64,000 bases of DNA from Granulicella sapmiensis (GCA_026225395.1 JAMFSR010000035.1:186001-250000), one strand, 5' to 3'. Counted from the first letter of the stretch, positions 34,715 through 43,509 are shown. Made by a program: numbers and translations. The notes: a model not told the origin generated them from the sequence alone.

Positions 34715-35212
34715 CTAAGCGAGCGTCTCGGCCTGTTCTCTATCCGACTTCGGAAGCCCTGTCGCAACAGCCACCAACAGGTCTTCCTTGCGCATCACCA
34801 TATTGGTAGCGTTCAAACTCGCCAGCTCAAATCCATGCCCATGCGTAATCGCATCGGTCGGGCAGGCTTCCACGCAATACCCGCAGAAGATGCACCGGTT
34901 GTAATCGATGTTGTAAACCTTCGCATACCGCTCAGCGCTCGAAATCCGAACTTCCTCGGTATTCTCCGCCGCCTCGATATAGATGCAGTTCGCTGGGCAG
35001 GCAGCCGCACACAAAAAGCAGGCAACGCACTTCTCCAGCCCATTCTCATCGCGCTGCAGCTGGTGCTTGCCGCGAAACCGCTCCTGCAGCACTGCCCCCC
35101 GCAGCGGCCCCTTACCATCCGGATAGTTCTCCACCTCGGTCGGCTTGAACGCCTCCCCGAGCGTGATTCCCATCCCCTTTGCGATTGCAGCAACATTGCG
35201 AATGATCGACAT
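34715..35212 (-). CDS. nuoI: NADH-quinone oxidoreductase subunit I (two 4Fe-4S ferredoxin-like subunit)
   Basis: 165 residues with two 4Fe-4S motifs, CVACFLCAAACP and CIFCGYCVEACP, and the NuoI-type start MSIIRNVAAIAKGMGITLGE. In complex I this subunit carries clusters N6a and N6b toward the quinone site. ATG 35212 fits the family start; the frame is open upstream to 35296. No other nuo gene is in the window, so it is either separated from the main nuo operon or serves a partial complex. Confidence 0.88.
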   Translation of the reverse strand: MSIIRNVAAIAKGMGITLGEAFKPTEVENYPDGKGPLRGAVLQERFRGKHQLQRDENGLEKCVACFLCAAACPANCIYIEAAENTEEVRISSAERYAKVYNIDYNRCIFCGYCVEACPTDAITHGHGFELASLNATNMVMRKEDLLVAVATGLPKSDREQAETLA

Positions 35213-35351
35213 AGGCATCCAGTATACGACGCCTGTCCACCCACCCCATAACCCTGTCATCCTGACCGAATCCATGGCCGTCCCTTGCCAACTCAACTTT
35301 CCTCTAATCCTTAACTACTTACCCTCTACTCCTTGCCTTATCCTTATCCCC

Positions 35352-35912
35352 ATGAAGCTGACCGCGCTCACCCTCGCCGCCCTCACCCTGGCCCTCGCTC
35401 CCATGGCCGTCCACGCCCAGGCGCCCATGCAACACGACGATCACCACGACGACGCCATGCCCGCCAAGGCGCCCGTACCACCCTCAAAGTCCCTCAACGT
35501 CACCTTCGAAGGCCGCACCATCACCCTCACCGTCGAAGACCTCATCAACATGCCGCAGGTCACCGTCCACGTCCACAACGCCCACCGCAATACCGACGAA
35601 ACCTACACCGGACCGCTCGTCTCCGACGTCCTCGCCAAGGCCGGCCTCACCTCCACTCGCGAAACCGAGCCCCTCATCCTGCACTCCACCATCGTCGCCA
35701 CCGGCACCGACCACTACTTCGTCCTCTTCTCCTGCGCCGAGCTCGAACCCAGCTTCACCACCGGTCAATCCATCGTCGCCATCATGAAAGCAGGCCTTCC
35801 CGACACCGAAGGCGGCGTCATCCAGCTCATCAACGCCAACGCCGCCAAACCCGCCCGCTGGGTCCACGGCCTGACCAACCTAAACATCATGTCCCTCGCC
35901 CCCAACAAGTAG
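35352..35912 (+). CDS. Exported protein with a molybdopterin-oxidoreductase (SUOX-like) fold
   Basis: 186 residues: signal peptide (MKLTALTLAALTLALAPMAV to H-A-Q-A), a His/Asp-rich linker (H-D-D-H-H-D-D), then a domain resembling the small SUOX-fold oxidoreductases (F-E-G-R-T-I-T-L-T-V-E-D-L, TVHVHNAHRNTDETYTG, L-V-S-D-V-L-A-K-A-G-L). The cofactor-coordinating Cys of real sulfite oxidases is not evident, so it may bind a ligand rather than act as an enzyme. Strong C-ending codon bias, as in the neighbouring plus-strand genes. Confidence 0.65.
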   Translation: MKLTALTLAALTLALAPMAVHAQAPMQHDDHHDDAMPAKAPVPPSKSLNVTFEGRTITLTVEDLINMPQVTVHVHNAHRNTDETYTGPLVSDVLAKAGLTSTRETEPLILHSTIVATGTDHYFVLFSCAELEPSFTTGQSIVAIMKAGLPDTEGGVIQLINANAAKPARWVHGLTNLNIMSLAPNK

Positions 35913-35998
35913 CCACCACAAATGCGGGTGGCCCATCCTTTCGCGCACCCGGGGTCCCCGGCGATCGCTTTTGTTCGCTGGGGTGGTAAGAAAGGGCC

Positions 35999-37579
35999 CT
36001 AAAACGCCGCCTTCACCACCCCAAACCCACCAACCCACTTCGCCAACCCACCTACCAGTTCATTGCCTAATCCCTGATCCCTAATCCCTAGTCCCTGCTT
36101 TTCAGCCATCTGAAACCGCCCCGTCCCCTGCACACCCTCCACGGCATCCCGCATCTGCCGAGCGAGCTTCACCTCAAACCCCTCGCTCACCCAGACGCGG
36201 TCATCCTTCAGCGTCAGCAGCACATCGCCCTCATTGGTCGAATACACCCGCTCCGAGTCATCCACTTCATCGCTCTTGCGACGCTTCAACCCGTCATACT
36301 GCCGCGGCAGCTCTTCCTCAAACACCGTAAAGAAGCTCCGCGCCGAGTCCTCATTCTTCCACTTCGACGCATACATCAACCCCAGCGAAGCCGTCGTTCC
36401 CTTCTCCGCCGGCGACGCATTCTTCTTCTGCGCGGCGTAGTAAATTCCGCCATCCCAGTTCGGAGCCAGTGCTTCCGCCAGCGGACGTCCGCCAAACAAC
36501 TCTGCTGTAATGCGAACATCCAGCTCGCCCATCACACCGACGTCATACGGCTCCCAGCCCGCGGCCGTCAGCATCGGATGGATATCCGGCATACGCATCA
36601 CCGGCACCGCAGCATGCTGCAGATACTTGTCCGGATGCATGATCTCAAAGCTCGAACTCGGCGGCGAATCCAGCACACCCGTAAACGCCGCCTGCGTCCC
36701 CGCCTTGATCAGAACCGTCTGCTCAAACCCCAACCCCGACGTATACGGAAACAACAGCGCCTGCTGCAGCAATAGCGGAGCCCGCGCGAGTACCGGCGAA
36801 TCCGTCATATCTCCCGCTCCATCCCGCAGCTTGTCCCCCACCTCCGGCATATCCTTCAGCGTCTTGCCCGTCCCCTTTAGCATGTAGTCGGCAAAGCTTA
36901 CCATCGCCTGGCCTTCAAGCACCGCCTCGCGCGCCGTGTCCGTCTCATCGGTCGCGATGTGCTTGTTGTCCTCGGCGACATCCTTCGCCACGCCTTCCTG
37001 CTCCTGGTCTTCCCACTTCGTCAGGCCAACCTTCTGGTCCTGCAGCGCATGCGTCAGCTCATGGGCCATCACCGGCTCCTGCTGGTCCATCGGAACCCAG
37101 TCCAGCAGCGTCATCGTCTGGTCCTTGTTGTCGTAGAACCCGGCAATCTGCTCGGTCAGCAAACTCAGCAGAAACGGCCGCATATGAAAGTCCCTGTCGA
37201 TCAGCCCGAACTTCTTCAGCACCAGCTCATCGCGCTCCATCCGCTTGGCGTCTTTGTCCTCATCGAACTTCTTGCGCAGCATCTTGTTCACTTCATCGCG
37301 CGACGTGAACTTGCTCTTAATCGGATGAACGATCGGCAGCCCCGTATCCTTGCTCACAAACTGGAACGTCTTATCCAGCGTCGCCAACAACTGCTTCTGC
37401 TGGTCCTTGGTCAGCACGGAGTTCACCGTCACCGTCGTATCGCCCGACTGCAACACCGGCGGCGTAGTCGCGCCCTTAGCCGGCGCACTCTGCGCCCATC
37501 CCGACACACCACCGCATCCCAAAACCGCCACCACCACCAAACCACGCCGTAAGCTCAATCTTCCTCCCGAAACACGCAT
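35999..37579 (-). CDS. Secreted HEXXH metalloprotease-like protein
   Basis: 526 residues: a signal peptide (LRRGLVVVAVLGCGGVSGWAQ), a helical N-terminal part, then AHELTHALQDQ with zinc ligands His173 and His177 and, some 40 residues later, an E-G-Q-A-M helix that may give the third ligand, as in gluzincins. I cannot name the family. The C-terminus contains GLGIRDQGLGN, encoded by a 7-bp tandem repeat, followed by a hydrophobic tail. ATG 37579 is preferred to TTG 37588. Confidence 0.65.
   Translation of the reverse strand: MRVSGGRLSLRRGLVVVAVLGCGGVSGWAQSAPAKGATTPPVLQSGDTTVTVNSVLTKDQQKQLLATLDKTFQFVSKDTGLPIVHPIKSKFTSRDEVNKMLRKKFDEDKDAKRMERDELVLKKFGLIDRDFHMRPFLLSLLTEQIAGFYDNKDQTMTLLDWVPMDQQEPVMAHELTHALQDQKVGLTKWEDQEQEGVAKDVAEDNKHIATDETDTAREAVLEGQAMVSFADYMLKGTGKTLKDMPEVGDKLRDGAGDMTDSPVLARAPLLLQQALLFPYTSGLGFEQTVLIKAGTQAAFTGVLDSPPSSSFEIMHPDKYLQHAAVPVMRMPDIHPMLTAAGWEPYDVGVMGELDVRITAELFGGRPLAEALAPNWDGGIYYAAQKKNASPAEKGTTASLGLMYASKWKNEDSARSFFTVFEEELPRQYDGLKRRKSDEVDDSERVYSTNEGDVLLTLKDDRVWVSEGFEVKLARQMRDAVEGVQGTGRFQMAEKQGLGIRDQGLGNELVGGLAKWVGGFGVVKAAF
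36069..36096. repeat. 7-bp tandem repeat in the 3' part of the HEXXH-protein gene
   Basis: Four units (AATCCCT, GATCCCT, AATCCCT, AGTCCCT) lie within the frame and encode GLGIRDQGLG. A change in unit number would alter the last 30 or so residues. Confidence 0.9.
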
Positions 37580-37758
37580 CACTTCCAAGTGTATCTACCA
37601 CTAAGACTTCTCCACAGCCCAAATCGCTGCGTCCTCGCATCTTCGGCCGTCATCCAACCCGTCCGTAACCTCTTCGGCACACCGCCGATGTACCCTGTTG
37701 CTCCCCGGGTCTCAACGAACCACCACACCACGCACCACAACCCGAAAGGACGCTTCCC

Positions 37759-38580
37759 ATGCCCTACATCACAGTCAAAGACGGCTCACAAATCTTCTAC
37801 AAGGACTGGGGAACCGGCCAGCCCATCGTCTTCTCTCACGGCTGGCCCCTCAACGCCGACGCCTGGGACGCCCAGATGCTTTTCCTCGGCCAGCAAGGCT
37901 ACCGCGTCATCGCCCACGACCGCCGCGGCCACGGCCGCTCCACCCAGACCTGGGATGGCAACGAAATGGACACCTACGCCGCCGACCTCTCCACCCTCTT
38001 CGAAACCCTCGACCTCAAAGACGCCGTCATGATCGGCCACTCCACCGGCGGCGGCGAAGTCGCGCACTATCTCGGCCAATACGGCACCAAACGCGTCTCC
38101 AAAGCCGTCCTCATCGGCGCCGTCCCTCCCGTCATGCTCAAGACAGACTCGAACCCCGGCGGCCTTCCGCTCTCCGTCTTCGACGGCCTCCGCGCCAGCC
38201 AGGTCGCCGACCGCTCCCAGTTCTTCAAAGACCTCGCCCTGCCTTTCTACGGCTACAACCGCACCGGCGCCAAAGTCTCTCAGGGCATCATCGATAACTT
38301 CTGGCTCGAAGGCATGCTCGGCGGCCACAAGCCCCTCTACGACTGCATCAAGGCCTTCTCCGAAACCGACTTCACCGAAGACCTCAAAAAGATCGACATC
38401 CCCGTCCTCGTCCTTGCCGGCGACGACGACCAGATTGTCCCCTATCAGGATGCCGCCGTCCTCTCCGCCAAGATCCTCCCCAAAGCCACGCTAAAAATCT
38501 ACCCCGGCTTCCCCCACGGCATGTGTACCACCGAAGCCGACACCATCAACGCCGACCTCCTAACCTTCCTAAAGTCCTAG
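37759..38580 (+). CDS. Alpha/beta hydrolase, non-heme chloroperoxidase/arylesterase type
   Basis: 273 residues with the complete fold and triad: nucleophile in M-I-G-H-S-T-G-G-G (Ser95), acid in AGDDDQIVP, base His in [14 protein letters not shown] forms the oxyanion loop. The GHSTGGGE form is typical of cofactor-free haloperoxidase and arylesterase members. The substrate is unknown. A 20-bp tandem duplication overlaps the stop codon (38571-38587 and 38591-38607). Confidence 0.88.
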   Translation: MPYITVKDGSQIFYKDWGTGQPIVFSHGWPLNADAWDAQMLFLGQQGYRVIAHDRRGHGRSTQTWDGNEMDTYAADLSTLFETLDLKDAVMIGHSTGGGEVAHYLGQYGTKRVSKAVLIGAVPPVMLKTDSNPGGLPLSVFDGLRASQVADRSQFFKDLALPFYGYNRTGAKVSQGIIDNFWLEGMLGGHKPLYDCIKAFSETDFTEDLKKIDIPVLVLAGDDDQIVPYQDAAVLSAKILPKATLKIYPGFPHGMCTTEADTINADLLTFLKS

Positions 38581-39020
38581 CCAGCTGCCTAAAGTCCTAA
38601 CCAGCTGTTTATAGAAATTGTCATCCTGAGCGCAGCGAAGGATCTGCTTTCCTCCGCATCAGCACAAACCCGGGTGGCCCATTCATCGCGCCGCACTTTG
38701 GCGCGATGAATGGGGGACCACAACCGCCCAACCCGCCACCAGTTCCCGTCGCACTTGCTTTTCTTTCTTTCCATTCCGAGCAAAGCGAGCGAACCAGCTT
38801 TCCTCCATAGCCGCACAAAACCGGGTGGCCCACCCTCTCGCGTCCTTCGCGAAAGGGTGGTATCGGGCGAAAGCCCGACCGCTCTCCTCCACCCCACCCC
38901 AACCCTGTCATCTCGACCGAAGTGGAGAGACTTGCAGCTCCGCCAGCCCCAGTACTCCGCCAGCAGCCTTCCACCACAAACCCGCACCCATCCACCCCCA
39001 TCTACAATCAAACTCAAAGC
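38581..39020. repeat. Gene-free 440-bp spacer packed with dispersed repeats
   Basis: Contents in order: the second half of a short tandem duplication (to 38607); the TCATCCTGAGCG repeat, copy 2 (38620-38648); a perfect 15-bp inverted repeat CCCATTCATCGCGCC (38678-38692, complement 38700-38714) with a 7-base loop; a related imperfect hairpin CCACCCTCTCGCG with CGCGAAAGGGTGG near 38829-38859; a CGGGCGAAAGCCCG stem; and a diverged TCATCTCGACCGAAG repeat near 38917. No coding capacity is convincing. Confidence 0.8.
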
Positions 39021-39995
39021 ATGTCCGTAGAAACCGAACTCGAAGCCATCCGCACCGGCGCCGCCATCTTTCCCCTAACCGACCGCGCCTTCCTCCGCAT
39101 CACCGGCTCCGACGCCACCCGCTGGCTCAACGGCATGGTCACCAACTCCATCCAGTCACTCCAGCCCGGCGAAGGCAACTACAACTTCCTCCTAAACGCC
39201 CAGGGCCGCATCCAGGGCGACTGCACTATCTACCGCGAACCCGGCGAAGGCGAAGCGACCTTCCTCCTCGAAACCGATAAATCCCAGATCGAAACGATCC
39301 AGACCCTTCTCGACAAGTTCATCATCATGGACGATGTGGAGCTGACCCCTGCCCTTGAAGACATGAAGGGCTTGCTCATCATTGGCCCCGATTCAAGCAG
39401 AATTCTCAAGAATATTGAGGTCGTCCGTCCGGAGGCACTCAAGATCAAACGCATTGAGTCCAGTCGCGGTCCCGTAATCCTTATGACACCACAAGCGGTT
39501 CCTAACCCGCTACTTCTAGTCTTCGGCAACTCTAAGACCATCGAAGATATCGAGATCTTCTTCAGCCTCAGCGGCGCCCGAACGATAAGTTGGATGGCTC
39601 TAGAAGCCCACCGCATCCTCACCGCCACCCCAAAATACGACGTCGACATCCGCAACACCGAAACCCACAAAGACCTCCCTCAGGAAACCGCCCAGACCCA
39701 CGCCCTCCACTTCAACAAGGGCTGCTACCTCGGCCAGGAGATCGTCGAGCGCATCCGCTCCCGCGGCCAGGTCCACCGCACCTTCACCGCCTTCACCCTC
39801 ACAGGCGAACTCCCATCCCTCCCCGCCCCACTCGAAGCCGCCATCGCCGGCCAAACCCGTCCCGCCGGCGAACTCACGTCCGCCATGCGCATCGGCGACA
39901 CCATCCACGCCCTCGGCTACCTCCGCCGCGAGTTCGCCACCCATCCCCTCACTTACCCCGGCGGCACCGCGACTCCCAAAAACCCCAGCCTATAA
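39021..39995 (+). CDS. ygfZ: YgfZ/GcvT-domain folate-binding protein
   Basis: YgfZ (IBA57-like) supports repair and assembly of some Fe-S enzymes using tetrahydrofolate. The 324-residue protein has T-G-S-D-A-T-R-W-L-N-G-M-V-T-N, a GcvT-type fold, and the diagnostic K-G-C-Y-L-G-Q-E motif (NKGCYLGQEIVERI) with its reactive Cys. ATG 39021 starts the domain. The middle third (about 39320-39600) has balanced base use, while both ends are extremely C-rich: 27 C and 8 G in the 60 bases from 39661, against 13 C and 14 G from 39361. It ends 6 bp inside the convergent tetR gene. Confidence 0.88.
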   Translation: MSVETELEAIRTGAAIFPLTDRAFLRITGSDATRWLNGMVTNSIQSLQPGEGNYNFLLNAQGRIQGDCTIYREPGEGEATFLLETDKSQIETIQTLLDKFIIMDDVELTPALEDMKGLLIIGPDSSRILKNIEVVRPEALKIKRIESSRGPVILMTPQAVPNPLLLVFGNSKTIEDIEIFFSLSGARTISWMALEAHRILTATPKYDVDIRNTETHKDLPQETAQTHALHFNKGCYLGQEIVERIRSRGQVHRTFTAFTLTGELPSLPAPLEAAIAGQTRPAGELTSAMRIGDTIHALGYLRREFATHPLTYPGGTATPKNPSL

Positions 39996-40592
39996 ACCGA
40001 CCAAACGGGCCGAGCCAACCAACAAAATCTCCACCATCTTCTTCGCGCTCACCGGCCAATCCGCCGTCGGAGACACCGCCGAAAGCCCCGCCACCGCTCG
40101 CAGCATATCCATCCCGTCGACATCCTCCCGTATATCGCCGCTCTCCACGGCCCGCGTCACCAGTAAAGTGATCGCCCCTGCAATCAGCGGTACCGAAGCC
40201 GCAAATACTTCCTCCGTCCCGCAAGTCATCAAGTTCAGTGCGGGCAAAATAATCTGCTTCGCCGCCATATAGTCCACAAACAGCAGCATCCACGACCGCA
40301 GCGCCTCCATCGGCGGCATCGTCTCCGAAAACGTGGTCGCAGCCGCACTCAACTTTGCCACCTGCGTCCGATACACCGCTTCCACCAGCGCATCCCGGGT
40401 CGGAAAGTGCCGATACAGTGTCCCCGGGCCCACCGCCGCCAGCTTCGCGATCTCATCCAGGCTCACATCCGGCCCCGACGCCAGAAACGCATCCTTCGCC
40501 ACCTCGAGAATCCGCTCGCGGTTCTCCTGAGCATCCGCGCGCAGCTTCCGCGGAGTCCGAACCGCCACAACCTCATCCGCCTTCTTCGCCAT
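39990..40592 (-). CDS. TetR-family transcriptional regulator
   Basis: 200 residues. The N-terminal helix-turn-helix is clear: R-E-R-I-L-E-V-A-K-D-A-F, then LDEIAKLAAVGPGTLYRHFPTRDALVEAVY; the C-terminal ligand domain is of the type that ends in A-V-E-S-G-D-I-R-E-D-V. It is divergent from an SDR gene, and two similar palindromes lie between them, so it most likely represses both. ATG 40592 follows an A+T-rich stretch with no ribosome site, so the message may be short-leadered. Confidence 0.9.
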   Translation of the reverse strand: MAKKADEVVAVRTPRKLRADAQENRERILEVAKDAFLASGPDVSLDEIAKLAAVGPGTLYRHFPTRDALVEAVYRTQVAKLSAAATTFSETMPPMEALRSWMLLFVDYMAAKQIILPALNLMTCGTEEVFAASVPLIAGAITLLVTRAVESGDIREDVDGMDMLRAVAGLSAVSPTADWPVSAKKMVEILLVGSARLVGL

Positions 40593-40604
40593 AAAATAAT
40601 GCAA

Positions 40605-40652
40605 CCGGAGAGACTCTCCGGTTATCCTATGCAATGTGGAGATACTCTCCGC
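40605..40652. promoter_or_regulatory. Twin TetR-type operators between tetR and SDR genes
   Basis: CCGGAGAGACTCTCCGG (40605-40621, perfect palindrome) and GTGGAGATACTCTCCGC (40636-40652) share a GGAGANACTCTCC core. Their starts are 31 bp apart, three helical turns. Both sit in the 115-bp divergent gap, the expected place for the neighbouring TetR protein to act. Confidence 0.8.
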
Positions 40653-40707
40653 TTAATATCCTCCCGCCATCCCGCAGGAATTGCAACACCCAATAGGAGA
40701 AAGAACC

Positions 40708-41688
40708 ATGGCACAGACCTTCGGCGCTACCTCGACTACAGAAGACGTCCTCACCGGCATCAACCTCAAAGGCAAACGCATCCTCGTCACTGGCGTCTCC
40801 GCTGGCATCGGCGTAGAAACCGCCCGCTCCCTCGTCGCCCACGGCGCACATGTCGTCGGCGCCGCCCGCGACCTCAAAAAAGCCGAATCCGCCACCGCAG
40901 AAATCCGTGCAGCCGCAACCGCCAATAACACCACCCTCGAGCTCCTCGAGCTCGACCTCGCCTCACTCGCCAGCACCCGCGCCGCAGCCGACAAACTCCT
41001 CGCCGCAGGCAAACCCTTCGACATCATCATCGCCAACGCCGGCGTCATGGCCACCCCCTTCGGCCACACCGCCGATGGCTTCGAGACCCAGTTCGGCACC
41101 AACCACCTCGGCCACTTCGTCTTCGTCAACCGCATCGCCTCCCTGCTCGCGCCCGGCGGACGCCTCATCAACCTCGCTTCCTCCGGTCACCGCTTCTCCA
41201 ACGTCGACCTCGAAGACCCCAACTTCGAAACCACCCCCTACGAACCCTTCGTCGCCTACGGCCGTTCCAAGACCGCGAACATCCTCTTCGCCGTCGAGTT
41301 CGACCGCCGCCACAAAGACCGCGGCATCCGCGCCGCAGCCGTTCACCCCGGCGGCATCGCAACCGAACTCGGCCGACACTTGGACCCCGGCGCCATCGAC
41401 GCCATGCTCGCCAAAATGAACGCCGACCTCGCGGCGGAAGGCAAGGAACCCTTTCAATGGAAGACCATCCCCCAGGGCGCCGCAACCTCCGTCTGGGCAG
41501 CCGTCGTCTCCCCTGCCGAAGAGATCGGTGGTCAGTACTGCGAAAACTGCCACGTCGGCCACCTCGTCGCAGACGACGTCGTCATCAGCGCCATCAGCGA
41601 AGGCGTCCGCGGCTACGCCCTCGACCCGACAAATGCAGAGGCTCTCTGGAAGAAGAGCGAAGAAATGGTCGGCGAAACCTTCGCCTAA
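40708..41688 (+). CDS. Short-chain dehydrogenase/reductase
   Basis: 326 residues with the SDR pattern: cofactor loop V-T-G-V-S-A-G-I-G, N-A-G-V-M-A-T-P, catalytic Y-G-R-S-K, and P-G-G-I-A-T-E-L. The long C-terminus and A-A-R-D-L motif (Arg after the second strand, favouring NADP) resemble retinol-dehydrogenase/oxidoreductase-type SDRs. Natural substrate unknown. AGGAG precedes ATG 40708. It is probably under the divergent TetR regulator and ends at a good terminator. Confidence 0.88.
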   Translation: MAQTFGATSTTEDVLTGINLKGKRILVTGVSAGIGVETARSLVAHGAHVVGAARDLKKAESATAEIRAAATANNTTLELLELDLASLASTRAAADKLLAAGKPFDIIIANAGVMATPFGHTADGFETQFGTNHLGHFVFVNRIASLLAPGGRLINLASSGHRFSNVDLEDPNFETTPYEPFVAYGRSKTANILFAVEFDRRHKDRGIRAAAVHPGGIATELGRHLDPGAIDAMLAKMNADLAAEGKEPFQWKTIPQGAATSVWAAVVSPAEEIGGQYCENCHVGHLVADDVVISAISEGVRGYALDPTNAEALWKKSEEMVGETFA

Positions 41689-41714
41689 ACGCGACCCGCA
41701 TCATCGACAGAAAA

Positions 41715-41739
41715 GGCCAGCCATGAGCTGGTCTTTTTT
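41715..41739 (+). terminator. Intrinsic terminator after the SDR gene
   Basis: Stem GGCCAGC/GCTGGTC (one G-T pair) with 5-base loop, followed by TTTTTT. The only clear textbook terminator on the plus strand of the window. The rest of the 204-bp gap contains one more degenerate CGCGATG-type repeat near 41757-41800. Confidence 0.9.
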
Positions 41740-41892
41740 GTGCCCTAACCTTCAAACGCCCGTTCATCGCACACGCAATTGGCGCGATGGGTGAGGAAAG
41801 CAAAAACGCCAACCCTCCCACTGAGGTACGCTTTCAAGTGACGCAGTAAATCGCTGCCCTCGGAACCGCATCCAATTCCATCGAGAACCCAT

Positions 41893-42564
41893 ATGGCTGA
41901 AATCAAAGAATTCGTCGTCAACGACCGTCGCAAGTTCACCGCCGAAGGCGACATTCGCCCGGACGCTCCCCCCTCCGAGCCCAAACCACCCCGCCCCGAA
42001 ACCCTCCAACCCACCGCGCCGCCGCCGGACCAGTACGACTCCTCCGCGCGCCTCACCGGTCCCCAGGCCGTCCCGGACAAACCCGCGGAAGCCTCCACTG
42101 CGGATCTCGAACCCCAACCGGGCGACCCCCAGATGCCCCCGCCCCCCACCGACGAGCAAACCACCCAGGCCAAATCCGCCTACGACGCCACCGTCGACCG
42201 CCTCGATACCGCCATCCGCGCCTCCAACCCCGGCATGGAACGCATGCCCGAGATGACCTTCGACCGCCTCGTCCAGTCCGTCTACATGCAGGCCATCCTC
42301 CAGCTCGGCGGCGGTGCAGAACCCGGCCAGACCCCGCAGATCGACCTCCTCGGAGCCCGCCAGTCCATCGACATGCTCGAAGTCCTCTCCGAAAAAACCA
42401 AGGGCAACCTCAGCTCTACCGAAGACCAGCTCCTCCAATCAGCCCTCTTCGAAGGCCGCATGGGCTTCCTGGAAATGACCCAGCTTCTTGCCCGCCAGGC
42501 CGCCTCCAAACAATCCGGACCACCACTTCCAGGCGTCCCGGCTGGCCCCAGCATAGTCCGCTAA
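41893..42564 (+). CDS. DUF1844-domain protein
   Basis: 223 residues. Residues about 1-95 are Pro/Glu-rich and probably disordered. Residues about 118-205 form DUF1844: MTFDRLVQSVYMQAILQLGG, then ARQSIDMLEVLSEKTKGNL and L-L-Q-S-A-L-F-E-G-R-M-G-F-L-E-M. The function of this helical domain is unknown. The gene stands before the metallo-beta-lactamase and ribF genes on the same strand. Confidence 0.88.
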   Translation: MAEIKEFVVNDRRKFTAEGDIRPDAPPSEPKPPRPETLQPTAPPPDQYDSSARLTGPQAVPDKPAEASTADLEPQPGDPQMPPPPTDEQTTQAKSAYDATVDRLDTAIRASNPGMERMPEMTFDRLVQSVYMQAILQLGGGAEPGQTPQIDLLGARQSIDMLEVLSEKTKGNLSSTEDQLLQSALFEGRMGFLEMTQLLARQAASKQSGPPLPGVPAGPSIVR

Positions 42565-42657
42565 CCTCCTTATCCTCTTTGCTTTATCTGTGAAACTTGA
42601 ACTTAAACTTCGCGAACTTTGCGTCAAGCTTTTCCCTTCATCCCACCACCTGACCCA

Positions 42658-43509
42658 ATGGACGCAGTTCTCACATTCCTAGGCTCCGGCACCAGCATGG
42701 GCGTTCCCACGCTCGGCTGCACCTGCGCCGTCTGCACTTCGGCCTACCAACCCAGCTCCAAAAACCGCCGTACCCGCCCCTCCATCCTCATCGAATACCC
42801 AAAGTCCGACCTCAATCTCGACACCCTAAACCCCAAACCCCAAACCCCCAAACCCGCTTCTGTCCTCATCGATACCGGCCCCGACTTCCACGCCCAGGCC
42901 ATCCGCGAACGCCTCCTGTCGGTCGACGCCGTCCTCTACACCCACAACCACGCCGACCACATCCTCGGCATGGACGACCTCCGCCCCCTCAGCTTCGCTC
43001 GCCCCGAAGGCATCGCCCTCTACGCCGACGACACCACCGCCAGCACCATCGAGCGCGTCTTCGAGTACACCTTCCGCAAGGTCGATCGCTACCCCACCTC
43101 CGCCCGCGTAGAAATCCACAGGCTCTCCACAGCCCTCGACACTACCGTCGACCTCTTCGGCGCAACCTTCCAGCGTATCCCTGTCACTCACGGCCGCAAC
43201 ACCATCGCCGGCTACCGCTTCGGCTCCGCGGCCTACCTCACCGACATGTCGGACATCCCCCCAGAGTCCATCCCCCTCCTCCAGAACCTCGACATCCTCA
43301 TCCTCGACGCCCTCCGCCGCGAACCCCACCCCAGCCATTCTCACCTGGCCAACTCCATCGCGCTGGTAGAAAAACTGGCCCCCAAACGCGCCTTCTTCAC
43401 CCACATCTCCCACGACCTCAACCACGAACCCACCAACGCCGAACTTCCCCAGAATATGCAACTTGCCCATGATGGCCTAAAGCTTAACTTCGACATAAAG
43501 CCAACCTAA
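42658..43509 (+). CDS. Metallo-beta-lactamase-fold hydrolase, PhnP-like
   Basis: 283 residues. It begins FLGSGTSMGVPTLGCTCAVC, with a Cys-rich zinc knuckle like PhnP and related phosphodiesterases, has the metal motif THNHADHILGMDDLRP, the later H-G-R-N-T and A-Y-L-T-D-M-S-D, and a C-terminal H-I-S-H-D. PhnP cleaves cyclic ribose phosphates; the substrate here is not proven. Residues about 57-66 (LNPKPQTPKP) are encoded by a heptamer tract and are probably an insertion between strands. ATG 42658 starts the fold. Confidence 0.85.
   Translation: MDAVLTFLGSGTSMGVPTLGCTCAVCTSAYQPSSKNRRTRPSILIEYPKSDLNLDTLNPKPQTPKPASVLIDTGPDFHAQAIRERLLSVDAVLYTHNHADHILGMDDLRPLSFARPEGIALYADDTTASTIERVFEYTFRKVDRYPTSARVEIHRLSTALDTTVDLFGATFQRIPVTHGRNTIAGYRFGSAAYLTDMSDIPPESIPLLQNLDILILDALRREPHPSHSHLANSIALVEKLAPKRAFFTHISHDLNHEPTNAELPQNMQLAHDGLKLNFDIKPT
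42824..42852. repeat. 7-bp tandem repeat inside the metallo-beta-lactamase gene
   Basis: CCCTAAA, CCCCAAA, CCCCAAA and an 8-base CCCCCAAA in direct repeat encode LNPKPQTPKP. The 8-base last unit looks like a one-base expansion that may keep the reading frame. Confidence 0.88.
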
